A stretch of DNA of 64,000 bases from Chelonoidis abingdonii (Eukaryota; Chordata; Testudines; Testudinidae), in assembly GCF_003597395.2 (NCBI RefSeq), contig NC_133770.1:295867618-295931617 (forward strand), given 5' to 3'. Positions within the stretch are counted from its first letter, which is position 1. Each line of letters begins with the position of its first letter. Positions 9,846-20,610 of the stretch are shown here, one piece after another. The position numbers and the translations under genes are program-made. The notes beneath the pieces are model-generated. The model was not told where the DNA came from, made no database searches, and saw only the letters and a program-made list of their open reading frames with translations.

Positions 9846-9926
9846 GCCTTACCATAAGATTGTTCTTTACTCTTCCATGTCTTCTATGGTCTCTCTGTTC
9901 AGATGATGAACTAAACCTTATACACA

Positions 9927-10708
9927 TACACCTCTACCCAGATAGAATGCGGTTCTTGGGAGACAAAAAAAATCTCATTGCATTATAGGTGAAGCAACAT
10001 TCTATCAAACTTGCTCTGCCTCCTCTCCCCCTGGTTCCTTGTTCCCTGACTGCCCCTCCAGAGACCCCCATCCCTAATCACCCCCAGGACCCCACCCAAC
10101 AACCCTGTCCCCTGACTGCTCTGACCCCTATCCACCCCTACCCCCCCCAGCCCCTTGACAGGCACTCACTGACAGCGGTGGGAAGCGGAGCAGCCCGGCC
10201 CCAGTCTGCTCCACTCCGCCAGCTCCCAGCCGCGGCACTCCGCTTCCCGCTGTCAGTGAGTGCAGGACCTTTCCCCAACCTCCCTGCAGTCACCTGCGGC
10301 AGGAAGTGGAGTGCTGCGGCTGAGAGCTGGCGGAGTGGAGCAAGCTGAGGACAGGCTACTCTGCTTCCGCCGCTGCTGGTGAGTGTGGGGGGGATCTCTT
10401 CCCCCAAGCCCTCTCCCCTGAGTGACCTGGCTGAGGCCGGGTGAGGGAAGCAGAGCGGGCTGCTCCCGGCCCCCCGCTAATCCCCCAGGCCACTCTGGGA
10501 CTGCAGAGCCCCCAAAAGTGCCCCCCCACAGCTCCTGCCTCCCAGACGCTGGAGGGGAAGGAGCCCCTGACCGCCCCCAAGACCTCTGCCTCTTATCAAA
10601 CGCCTCAGCCCCGGCCTGACCCGACACCCTTAACACGGTGCTCAGAGCGGCGTGTAAGAGCTTTACCGCATTGTATGCGAACCCGCGTTCTATGGGGGTA
10701 GAGGTGTA
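9927..10708. mobile_element. DNA transposon with CACCTCTACC inverted ends
   Basis: The left end TACACCTCTACCCAGATAGA is inverted at the right end (TCTATGGGGGTAGAGGTGTA). Both ends abut TA, which would fit a TA target duplication, although I cannot prove the superfamily. The interior contains a second inverted pair of GC-rich arms (about 10160-10250 against 10285-10385). The frames at 9983-10711 come from this GC-rich interior and are not genes. Confidence 0.7.
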
Positions 10709-11061
10709 CACCTGATACTTACATGAATCACCCCAGACTCTATAATAATATTGCTGTAAACAGTGGTGTATCTGACCATTATTGAGGGTATTTTAACTTC
10801 TTTTTTTCCGTAAGGGATAGCAACAGAAGTTATTTTTGAGAGGAAAGTCTGCATGAAGAAGACCAACTCACTTCACACAAGCTAGTGAACAGGTGGCAGA
10901 TGATACAGTAAGGACTTCCACCCACTACTGGCCTGAGACAGAAATTCAGCCCTGTGGTTGTTAAAAACCTTGGACATGAACACACATGGTCAAAGGAATT
11001 AAGATGCTTCCCTATCTGTCAGCTGAAATGTCAAACGAAGGACATACACAAATATTCAGAT
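10709..11061. other. Intronic sequence, nothing recognised
   Basis: AT-rich sequence between two DNA transposons, with no repeat or coding signature that I can support. Confidence 0.5.
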
Positions 11062-11341
11062 CTGGTCCACACTACAGAGTTAGGTCAACACCAAGGCAGC
11101 TTACACTGACCTATGTAAGTGCCTACATTTAAATTTCACTCCCACAGACATAAATTCCCCTACTCCACCTTCACAAGCGGCATAGAGTCAAGTTCAATGT
11201 AGTTCGGTCAATGAAGTATAAGTGTAGACACTGCATTGCTTATGTTGACTATTACTGTTTCAGGAGCCCTCCCACAATGGCCCGCACTGACTGTACAATC
11301 GATAGAAGTGCTCTGGTGAGGACATGCACTGCCAACACAAG

Positions 11342-11789
11342 CATAGGGACCAACTCCGTGTGTGCTCCGGGGCTGGAGCACCCACAGGAAAAAATTGGTA
11401 GGTGCTCAGCACCCACCGCCAGCTCCCCATAGCCCTGCTCCACCCCTCTGCTCCAGCTCACCTCCGCCTCCTCCACAAGTGCACTGCCGTGTCCTGCTTC
11501 TCCCCCCTTCCTCCCAGCTCTTGCGCTGAAAAACAGCTGATTCGTGGGGCAGGAAGGAGGGGGAACGTGGAACGCTGGGGGAAGAAGCAGGGCCGGGGAT
11601 TTGGGGGAAACGGATCCAGTGGGGCAGGGAGGGGGCGGAGTTAGTGTAGGGACTTTGGAGATGGGGTTGGAATGGTGGCAGGGCCAGGGCCAGGGCCAGG
11701 GCCAGGGATGGGGTGGAGTCAGAGCAGGGCCAGGGGTGGGGAAATGGGATGCAGGCACCCACTGGCACCAGAGAAAGTTAGCGCTTATG
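11342..11789. mobile_element. Nested hAT MITE with perfect 8-bp duplication AACACAAG
   Basis: The termini catagggaccaactcc and agttagcgcttatg are inverted. AACACAAG is repeated at 11334-11341 and 11790-11797. Just inside the left end is a small hairpin (gtgctccggggctggagcac). The same family occurs at 38445-38792 in the opposite orientation. A ccaggg tandem run lies at 11682-11705. Confidence 0.9.
11682..11705 (+). repeat. (CCAGGG)n hexamer microsatellite
   Basis: Four consecutive units inside the nested hAT element. Confidence 0.9.
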
Positions 11790-11939
11790 AACACAAGGAT
11801 CAAATCGTAGATGCGCACAAACGATGTAATTACTGTCACAGCTGTATGCCGATATAAGTTAAGTCAACCTAATTTTGTAGTGTAGACATGGCTTCAGCAT
11901 GGAGCAAATGAAAAGGAAGGTGCTGAAAGCTGAACTGAG

Positions 11940-12060
11940 GAGGCAGATATAGCTTAGTTACTGAGGTCTAACGGTCACAGCATGAATTCCTGCCTTCTAG
12001 TCCCAGCATTGCTACTGACTTGATGTGTGGTCTCGTGGAAGACCTTTGCAGATACAGATA
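11940..12060 (+). repeat. Probable MIR fragment
   Basis: 'tagcttagttactgaggtc..gcatgaattcctgccttctagtcc..gctactgacttgatgtgtgg' follows the order of a MIR 5' half. It is diverged, so this is a moderate call. Confidence 0.45.
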
Positions 12061-12333
12061 TGCAAGACCTTTGGCATACACATATGTTCAAGTATACAAA
12101 GTTTGGTTCTGCTTTTAAATGTAACCTCACCATCAAAATTCCACACATTTTTGCCCCAGATCCTTTACTGATGGTTTCAAAATAAGCTTTTTATCTGCTT
12201 CTGCGTTCTGTGCTGGCAATCATCTCCCACACAAGTGACACCACCACTTATTGCTATGGCCAAATGCATATTAGTGTTAATGCCACCACCCCTATAACCT
12301 GTGGAGAAAGCCTGAAGACACCAATTTGTTCTT

Positions 12334-12541
12334 TAAAAAGCGACAAGTAGTCCTGTAGCACCTTACAGACTAACAGAAGTATTGGACCATAAGCTTTCAT
12401 GGGTGAATACGCATCTGACGAACTGGGTATTCACCCACGAAAGCTTATGTTCCAATACTTCTGTTAGTCTATAAGGTGCCACAGGACTCTTTGTCGCTTT
12501 TTACAGATCCAGACTAACACAGCTACCCCTCTGATACTTGA
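12334..12541 (+). mobile_element. Penelope-like element 3' end, inverted-duplicated, with 12-bp duplication
   Basis: Two arms of about 75 bp (12335-12409 and roughly 12427-12503) are near-perfect inverted copies separated by a short loop. The right arm continues into cagatccagactaacacagc, the 3' terminus of the Penelope family. The whole unit is flanked by CAATTTGTTCTT (12322-12333 and 12542-12553). The same arrangement, with the same junction, is at 35157-35359. Confidence 0.85.
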
Positions 12542-12587
12542 CAATTTGTTCTTGAATTCCAAAGGATAATATTAATGTGCTCTAAAG

Positions 12588-13249
12588 GTGTGGGACTCAC
12601 TCCTGCGGCACCTCCTGCTGGTCGTCTCAGGAATTAGCTCATCCAGCCTCCTGAGCGCCCCCTGCAGGCCAGAGTCCCATTGCCGCTGGGCCCCTGTGTC
12701 CCTCCTTGGGAGTACCCCACAGATCTGGGGGTCTCCTCTCCCCTTCCCAAGGAACCCCCACCCCCGATCCCCACCTCACCTCAGCATAAGGCTACTGCCA
12801 GTTATCATCTAGCCCCACGCCCTGGGGCAGACTGCAGTATCAGCCTACTCATCACCGGCAAGGTTGGGTTTGGACCTGCTGCCTCTGTCTACCCCTGGGC
12901 TGCCCTCTGAACACCTAGTACCTATTAGCCCAATGCTAGGCTGCAGCACGGAGCTTTCCAGGCTAGAGCTCCCCAGCTCCTCTGCCTGTCCCCAGCCCTG
13001 CTCCACTCGTAAGTACCCTGCTCAGGTCCATCTCCTTCTACGGCTGGAGAGCAACTCTGCCAGCTCCTGGCTCACTGGCCTTTTATAGGGCCAGCTGAGG
13101 CCTGATTGGGGCATGGCCACAGCTGTGGATGTTTCTCCAATCAGCCGAGGCTTGCTGCTTTCCTAGCAGCAGCACTCTCGCAGTCTCAGCCCTCTCCCAG
13201 GGCTGATTTCAAGCCCTTCAGGGTAGGAGCGGGTGACCACCCCGCTACA
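12588..13249 (-). mobile_element. LTR of an LTR retroelement
   Basis: Read on the minus strand it begins TGTAGCGGGGTGGTCACCCG, has a CAAT-like segment (ctgattgg), and carries a TATA box (ccctataaaaggcc, plus coordinates about 13078-13092) before a GC-rich R/U5-like part. The far end is near 12588. No internal genes remain. The promoter layout and the TG start support an LTR. No matching target duplication was found, so the left limit is approximate. Confidence 0.6.
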
Positions 13250-14242
13250 TGTGCTAATTCACTTCACCCATCACCCAGTGCTTACAGAGAGAGGACACAG
13301 CTTTCAGGTATTCATCAGGTCTAGTTAACTTTTAAATCAGGCACAAAACATCCTGCACCATCTCACAACATGGGCTTACAGGCTTCAGTTGCTTTTCAGC
13401 TACACAACCCCAGTGACTGCAAAACCTGAGGGATGAAAGGAACTGTGGGAAGTTCAGCATGGGCTCCATACGATAATGTGATATGATTAATATTAGCGCT
13501 CTTACAGTTTGATACCTTGGTGATGTTCAACTGAGGGAGTCATGCAAGGGAGTTCAATGTAACCTATTATTATACTTGTCACCACTGCCCGTATACAAAC
13601 TTCAATTGTCTCTGCTCTAAAGAGCAAGGAGTAGTTGACATTTTCACTGTTTACAAAAGACAATTTCCTGTCCTCCCTCAGATAACCTCTTTCCTCCTGG
13701 TAACTTATCTTTGCAGTTCCCATCCCCATCATGCCCTAGTTCTGGACAACAGAGGCACCCAAAGTCACTCTCTCTCAGGCCAAGAGCACCCCACGTTCTC
13801 CTAAAATGTGGAGTGCAGCTACCAACCAAAGCAGAGCACAGATCTCAACAGCTTGGAGGGGAAGATTTGGCCAAAGGTACCAGAGAAGTCCCTCTTCTTA
13901 ACAAAAATACCATGGGATCTCTAATGTCCAGGCAGAACTTTATTTTTAAAATCTCCTTTGAAAGACTCATCCCTAGTACAGCACTCAACGTCTCTATCTC
14001 AGAAAGATAAAAAGCTCCTGGTGGTTTCATGGATTCTGAAGGAGTGATCCTCCCTTGCCTTGCACCTGCTGTGGTCATTATACTCCCCGCCCCCACGCCA
14101 CAGTTGTAAAAGCATCCCTGCTCTGACTTGCTTCAAGAGCCACAGATTAAAGTTGCTGAAGTGCAAAGAGTTATTAATATTTTTAAAGGAGGAAAACTAA
14201 CTGAAAACCAGAATCAGACTCTGATCGGAAACTCCGCAGGGG
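13250..14242. other. Intronic sequence, nothing recognised
   Basis: Mixed-composition unique-looking sequence. I see no splice-flanked coding segment and no repeat I can name. Confidence 0.5.
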
Positions 14243-14388
14243 AACATCCCATTGGCCCAGAGCAGCGAACCGCAGGCAGTGGGAGCCACGTTCGGCCGGA
14301 CCTGCGGATGGGGCAGGTAAACACACCGGCTTAGCCCACCAGGGGCTTTCCCTACACAAGCAATGACCCCTGTTTGAGAAACTCTGAT
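14243..14388. mobile_element. Truncated foldback hAT MITE (family of 2277-2609)
   Basis: It retains only the right half of the family: cccattggcccagagcagcg, then the cggacctgcgg and ggggcaggtaaac blocks, and the terminus cccctgtttgagaaactctg. The left arm and target duplication are missing. Confidence 0.8.
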
Positions 14389-15153
14389 GTACAAAGCCTG
14401 CCGTTCCCTTCACTTCACAGGTATACTTAATTCTGCCTTCCTTCCCATTTAACCTATGCAAGAGGTGGCGAAGCAAAGAGTGGAGAAGTTACACATTCCA
14501 GGCATGGATAAAGGGAGAGGGGACCTAGCTCACATCTGGCCAGGAGGCAGCTTACTGGAGCAACTTTCACACATGCACACTTCTTCTCCTTCTCTCTGCT
14601 CCAAGTAAAATTATTGGGGCTCAATGCCAAGCAGAGAGAAGTTGGGCATGAGCTCCTGATGAGAACTTCACCCTGGGGAAGGTAGCAACGCTAGACATAT
14701 CCATTCAACCACAGGGCTACAGAGCAGCCCAACTGAGCACCAAAAGTGGGTGACACTGACCAGGGAAGGGGTGACCCGGGCACTTGGCAGTTGCCCTGAT
14801 TAAGCGTATCTTCTGGGAAGCCTCCACTGGAAGGTGGGGCGGAGGGTGGGCTTAGGGGCTCCCCAAATATACAACAAAGATTCTCTCTCCATCTGGGCAG
14901 GAGAGGACAGCAGTGATACACATACTCGTTCTCCCCTGGGGTACAGCTGCTCCATTTAGCACTGGACAACGTAAACTGCCTCCTGTACCACTCCCCACCC
15001 CCAACCACACGGGAATGAAATAAGAACATGGAGCAAAATTTATCCTTAGAGTAATTCAATGGATTTACACCAGAGAGGGAAATGGCTCACAGGGGTTCAT
15101 CCCAAAGAGATGATAGTGCCACTTGACGCAAGTGGGGCTGATTCTTTAGGAAG
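14389..15153. other. Intronic sequence, nothing recognised
   Basis: No repeat or exon was identified. The 122-residue minus frame at 14691-15059 has no recognised domain and no splice context. Confidence 0.5.
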
Positions 15154-15161
15154 CTCTAGTA

Positions 15162-15387
15162 CAGTGGTTCTCAAACTTTTGTACCGGTGACCCTTTTCAC
15201 ACAGTAACCCTAAGAGCACAACCCCCCTCCTTATAAATTAAAAACACTTTTGTATATGTTTAACACCATTTTAAATGCTGGCGGCAAAGTCGGGTTTAGG
15301 GTGGAGGCTAGCAGCTCGCGACCCCCCCCCCATGTAATAACCTCATGACCCCCTGAGGGGTCCCGACTCCCAGTTTGGGAACCCCTG
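15162..15387. mobile_element. Short hAT MITE with perfect 8-bp duplication CTCTAGTA
   Basis: It begins cagtggttctcaaactttt and ends gtttgggaacccctg (inverted). CTCTAGTA flanks it at 15154-15161 and 15388-15395. The 226-bp body is non-coding and its ends resemble widespread Charlie-type hAT termini. Confidence 0.93.
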
Positions 15388-17104
15388 CTCTAGTAGCTGG
15401 AAAGCTATCAGTCCATGATTCTAAGACACTGGCTGCACAAAGCAAACCCCAGAGTGGGTACGTTCAATACACTCCTTTGGTTGGTTGGTTTTATTCAGTC
15501 TCCAGCTGGCAATCTCATCAAAGAGGCTAAGGACTGAACTGACATGGACTCTGAATTATCCCCTCAGATCTAGAGATCAGGACTGAGGCATAGGAGCAGA
15601 CATGGGGTTAACGTGCATGGCTGCTGCTCCTCAGCTGCACCCTTTGGTTGAGGAAAGGGAGGATTTCAGTTCCTAGGTCTGTCTATGCAGCCCCTTTCCC
15701 TGGCATTGAAAGAAATGCACTTAAAAACTATTTAATGACAGAAAATGGTAGCTATTGGAAAGCACAGCTGGATTATCTTACACTTCTCCTCCTTTGTTAA
15801 CCACAAATGTGAGACTGAAGGAGGAGGAGAAGGAGATCGAGAGAGTTAAAAATGGGCAGTCCTCATCCTGATGGAGATGTTGTTCTCAGTATTATCAGAA
15901 GGGGGCACTGGATGAAGACAGGTATCCAACTGCCTAACAGTTCTCTATTCTACTTGTGTACCGAGCAGTGTAACTAATTAGTTAATTATCTGTATGGCTC
16001 TTTGGAGATGAAAAATGCTATATATAAAGTGCTAGATATTATTGTCATTTGCCATGTATTAGTACATTCCTGAAATATTTTGCTTCTATACATTTTTAAC
16101 TGGCTAACAGGTCACACTTGTGAAGTTATAACCTCAATTGGCCAATCAGATTCTGCCTGTCATAACACCCTTTGATATTATATTTCACGCCTGAGGGATG
16201 ACAGCAATGATTACACAGTTAGCTACACCTGTATTTAAAAGCCATACTCAATCACCCCAAGGTGATGTGATCATCAAAACTTAACTCTCACACACAAGAA
16301 CAATGGCAAAGGTCCCCCACCCACCACTTTGTTAAGTAGCATTTAGTCATGCCAATGACACAGCATTCTGGGTTGTGTAGTTTAAATTGCCTGACTCATT
16401 GGAACCAGATGGCATAGTGCATGAGTTCTCAGTCTGGGAGTTGTAACTACAAGACATCAGGCACATGACCAGCTGGATCAGAGGGGATCTTGGCTACATC
16501 CAGGCTACATGGAGGGAAGAGGGAATCCTGGTATGGAAAAATAGGGTCATGGTATGGAAAGGGTTTAGAACCACTGGTTTACATGCTGGCATATGTAGCA
16601 AACAGCCCAACTAATTTTCAGAGGTAGTGGTTAATTTGGGTTAAACTCTGGGTTAAACAATGCAAGAAAAATTTTAGGTAGGATTTATTTTTTGTTTGTT
16701 TGTTTTTTATGAAAAATATTTATGAGGTGGTGGGAGGATGTTCTATAACAGTGTTGATGAGTACTTACTCCAAGGAGGAAAAAAAAAAGAAAAAAAAAAA
16801 AGAGAAAGAAACCATTTCTAACTCCGATAAACAGACTTGATTCTTTCTTTGCATCCCCAGTGCATACTGGGAACTGTTGCTTCATTCAGGGTGGACACAC
16901 ATTTTTTCAAGATTATTTCAAGCAGTAGGAGTTATAGAATGCCTCTTGTGTGGTCACTTTACATGCCCAGTGGCCAGTTAAAGGCCTTTGATTTGCCTTA
17001 TATACGGTAGAGAAAATTTGCTGTTCAGAATTGTCAGTAAATACTACATCAGCAGCAAAAAATAATACAGAACCTAATTATAGCTATTTAGTGTATTTCA
17101 TTTT
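15388..17104. other. Intronic sequence with a MIR tail and A-rich run
   Basis: Around 15990-16050 'ctttggagatgaaaaatgctatatataaagtgct' resembles the 3' tail of MIR. An A/G-rich simple run lies at about 16780-16810. Otherwise nothing is recognised. Confidence 0.45.
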
Positions 17105-17290
17105 AGATCTCAAAGTACTTAACAGAAGTGGTCAAGAATTATTATCTCCAATTTTCAGATGGAGAAATTTAGGCACAGAGAGGTTAAGTGACTTGCCCAA
17201 GGTAACTCAGCAGGCTAACACCACAGCCAGAAATAGAACCCAGCTCTCCGAAGTCTAAATCTAGTACTCTATCCACTAGGTCACAATGCC
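17105..17290 (-). repeat. MIR SINE
   Basis: The reverse-complement MIR core is clear: cagatggagaaatttaggca, then cagagaggttaagtgacttg, then cccagctctccgaagtct. It ends with the typical 'ctatccactaggtcacaatgcct'. Confidence 0.85.
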
Positions 17291-18679
17291 TCCCCTAAAA
17301 GGCAGCTCAGGTAACCCTGTGGCCAGCCAAGTGGGGCACTTTCCAAGAATCTGGAGGGAGGTCAGCCCTAAAAACAGCCCTTTGCTATACAGCCTTCTGC
17401 TGATAAATCATAGGATCGAATTCAGCCTGGATCAGCAGCCACCAAATTGTCACCACACAGAGGCTGTCTGGTGGCCGGTCTCAAAAGAGCATGGTGGTTC
17501 TCACTTCAGAGTTGAGATACATTGGGTGGGAGGTGTGGGGAGCCTTGTACACATATTGAGAGGCTCTACCCGCTCCACAGGTCAATAGACACTTTCAGTT
17601 TCCACTGCTACCAATGTAGCACTACGTTTACACACAAGGTGTTTTGAAAAAGAAATAAACTCTGGTTCTGACGTCGACTAAGATGCCTTCTAGCAACCCT
17701 TTTTATTTCAATCATTACTAGCATTGCTGTCCTGATGCTGTAAACCCTGTAGTGTTCTCCAGGCTGTATTTTGATATTTAAAAGACTGCTGAATAACACC
17801 AAGAAAAAGAGCCAGTGCTTCAGCATCCTGGTAATGAGTGCAGGATACAGATAAATTTGGGTATGTGTAATAAATCAAGCACACAGGCTGCAATGAGTTA
17901 CTTCAGTCATAGAATTCTGTCAGCATTCTTTCACCTGATCATGTTACATTACCAATGGCCCTGATTCAAAATCCAGTGACTTCAATGGGTGTGAGGATCC
18001 GATCCTATCTGTTTTTATAGCCCGTTCATCACTGTGATGCCTGGTATTATGCACGTTGTTTTCCCTTTACATCTTTGTAGATATACATTCATGCACCAAA
18101 CTAATTTGTGAATAAAACAATAAATCATATGTCATCAATGCACACTACACGCTACAGGCTCTAATGGGGCTGCCTGCAGTTGCAATACAATCATTCTTGC
18201 CCATTTTATACCTCTGCAAAGGGGGTGGGTACGATACAATTAGGTACTTTGAGGCCAAAAGGTAGGCTTTGTAGGTTCAATAGAAAGATTTCCTTGATTT
18301 TCTTCTTTTTTCTTAATGAAGTCTGAAACTCAGAAAGAGAAAATGACTAGCCAAGAATTGACCCTATTCTGTCTATTGCCATTTTCCCTGTTGAGTGAAA
18401 CATCACACTGATCAGCTATAAAAAGTAAATTAGATTAAAAAACAAAAAAAAAACCAACCTATTTGTATAAAACCACCCAACTCTAACTTAATAAACTGCA
18501 TAAGATTTTCCCTCACCTCCAGTGAAAACCAGACAGTGTCTCTAACATACAGCACTGCCTCACGAATTCACTCTAATGACTAACGGCCTGATACAAAGCC
18601 CATTGAACTCAATGTAAAGACACTTGTTGACTTCAGCAGGCCCGGTCCAGTGAAGCACTTAAGATCATGAGCAGTCACA
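17291..18679. other. Intronic sequence with a possible ancient repeat
   Basis: Short motifs such as gacttcaatgggtgtgagg (near 17980) and agcccattgaactcaatg (near 18597) belong to an old interspersed family seen again near 21590, 21680, 55080 and 56520. No exon was found. Confidence 0.4.
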
Positions 18680-20198
18680 GAATCATAGAAAGCAGGACCA
18701 ATTCCCAACTAAATCATCCCAGCCAGGGCTTTGTCGAGCCTGACCTTAAAAATCTCTAAGGAAGGAGATTCCACCACCTCCCTAGGTAACCCATTCCAGG
18801 CTTTCACCACACTTCTAGTGAAAAAGTTTTTCCTATAATCCAACCTAAACCTCCCCCACCACAGCTTGAGACCATTATCCTGTTCGGTCATCAGGTACCA
18901 CTGGGAACAGTCTAAATACATCCTCTTTGGAATCCCCTTTCAGGTAGTCGAAAGCAGCTATCACATCCCCCCTCATTCTTCTCTTCTGCACTAAACAATC
19001 TTAGTTCCCTCAGCCTCTCCTCATAAGTCATGTGCTCCAGCCTCCTAATCATTTTTGTAGCCCTCCGCTGACTCTTTCCAATTTTTCCAATCCTTCTTGT
19101 AGTGTAGGGCCCAAACTGGACACAGTACTCCAGATGAGGCCTCACCATGTCGAATAGAGGGGAATGATCACATCCCTCGATCTGCTGGCAATGCCCCTAC
19201 TTATACACGCCAAAATGCCATTAGCCTTCTTGGCACAAGGGCACACTGTTGACTCATACCAGCCTCGTCTCGTCCACTGTAACCCATAGGTTCTTTTCTG
19301 CAGAACTGTTTCCTAGCCATTCGGTCCCTAGTCTGTACAGTAAATGGGATTCTTTCGTCCTAAGTGCAGGACTCTGCACTTCTCCTTGCTGAACCTCATC
19401 AGGTTCTTACCTCTGTATCCTATCCCTACCCTGCAGCGTATCTAACACTCCTCCAGTTTAGTGGCATCTGCAAACTTGCTGAGAGTGCATCCCCATGCCA
19501 TCCTCCAGATCATTAATGAAGATATTGAAGAAAACCGGCCCCAGGACTGACCCTTGGGGCACTCCACTTGAAACCAGCTGCGAACTAGACATGGAACTCT
19601 TGATCACTATCGGTTGAGCCCAACGATCTAGCCAGCTTTCTATGCACCTTATAGTCCAATCATCCAGCCCATACTTCTTTAACTTGGTGGCAAGAATACT
19701 GTGGGAGATTGTATCAAAAACTTTGCTAAAGTCAAGGAATAACACATCCACCGCTTTCCCCTCATTCACAGACCCAGTTATCTCCTCATAGAAGGCAATT
19801 AGGTTAGTCAGGCATGACTTGCCCTTGGTGAATCCATGCTGACTGTTCCTGATCACTTTCCTCTCCTCCAGGTGCTTCAGAATTGATTTCTTGAGGACCT
19901 GCTCCATGATTTTTTCAGGGACTGAGGTGAGGCTGACTGGTCTATAGTTCCCCAGATCCTCCTTCTTCCCTTTTTTAAAGATGCGCACTACAGTAGCCTT
20001 TTTCCAGTCATCTGGGACCTCCCCTGTTCGCCATAAGTTTTCAAAGATAATGACCAATGGCTCTGCAATCACATCCACAAACTCCTTAAGCACTCTTGGA
20101 TGCAGTGCATCCGGCCCCATAGACTTGTGCTTGCCCAGTTTTTCTAAATAGTTCTGAACCACTTCTTTCTATACAGAGGGCTGGACACCTTCTCCCCA
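18680..20198 (-). mobile_element. 5'-truncated CR1 LINE with reverse-transcriptase region
   Basis: CR1 elements copy themselves by target-primed reverse transcription. On the minus strand the frame 20162-19458 covers the fingers and palm of the reverse transcriptase: KATVVRIFKKGKKEDLGNYR with PVSLTSV, then LTNLIAFYEEITG, then the first catalytic Asp in LFLDFSKVFDT, then SGVPQGSVLGPVFFNIFIND. The expected FADD box lies just past a frameshift and reads FADA (near 19466-19477), so a catalytic Asp is lost. The C-terminal region follows in other frames: [20 protein letters not shown] at about 19060, and [20 protein letters not shown] near 18790-18850. The 3'UTR has an internal deletion near 18692. 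It is a pseudogene copy. Confidence 0.92.
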
Positions 20199-20211
20199 TG
20201 AGAAGGTGTCC
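20183..20211. repeat. Perfect 11-bp stem hairpin at the CR1 5' junction
   Basis: ggacaccttct and agaaggtgtcc are exact inverted repeats around ccccatg. The left arm is CR1 sequence; the right arm marks where recognisable CR1 stops. Confidence 0.8.
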
Positions 20212-20367
20212 CACTGTCTTCACATGAATAAAGTTACTCATGTGTGTTTCCAAGATAAGGGCCTTAGTTCTGCACTCTCCTACTATCTTCCTTAAATGTG
20301 GGTGAAGAATGGCTGACTTTGGATTGGTGACTGTATCTATGGCAATATCTAACCTGAAATTAAAAAC

Positions 20368-20610
20368 CTGCAGCTGGCCCCTGCCAGTTGACTCAGGCTC
20401 ACAGGGCTATTTAACTGCAGTGGAGATGTCTGGGCTCAGGCTGGAGCCTGAGATCTAGGACTATGTAAGGTGGGAGGTTCTCAGAGTTTGAGCTGCAAAC
20501 CAAGTCAGAAAGTCTACATCACAATTAAACAGACACTTGGCCCAAGCCCCAAAAGATAGCATGGGAGAGCTATGGGTGTCTAACAGCAGTGTAGATATAC
20601 CCTCTTTGTA
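20368..20610. mobile_element. Foldback DNA-transposon relic
   Basis: The left arm (agttgactcaggctcacagg..tttaactgcagtggagatgtctgggctcaggctggagcctgag) is answered by partial inverse sequence on the right (gtctacatcacaattaaaca..cttggcccaagcccc..gcagtgtagatatacc). The arms are eroded and no duplication was found. Confidence 0.55.

Larger units (their letters stand above)
11062..11890. mobile_element. DNA-transposon MITE with 'ccacactac..ttaggtcaac' ends, split by a nested hAT
   Basis: The left end tccacactacagagttaggt is matched in inverse by the right end (acctaattttgtagtgtaga). Recurrent CpG-poor 'gtcaatgt/gttgac' blocks lie inside. A separate hAT element (11342-11789) sits in the middle. I did not resolve a clean target duplication for the outer element. 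Confidence 0.65.

Noticed and set aside
10253..10711. 152-residue minus-strand ORF
   Set aside because: Entirely within the GC-rich interior of the DNA transposon at 9927-10708.
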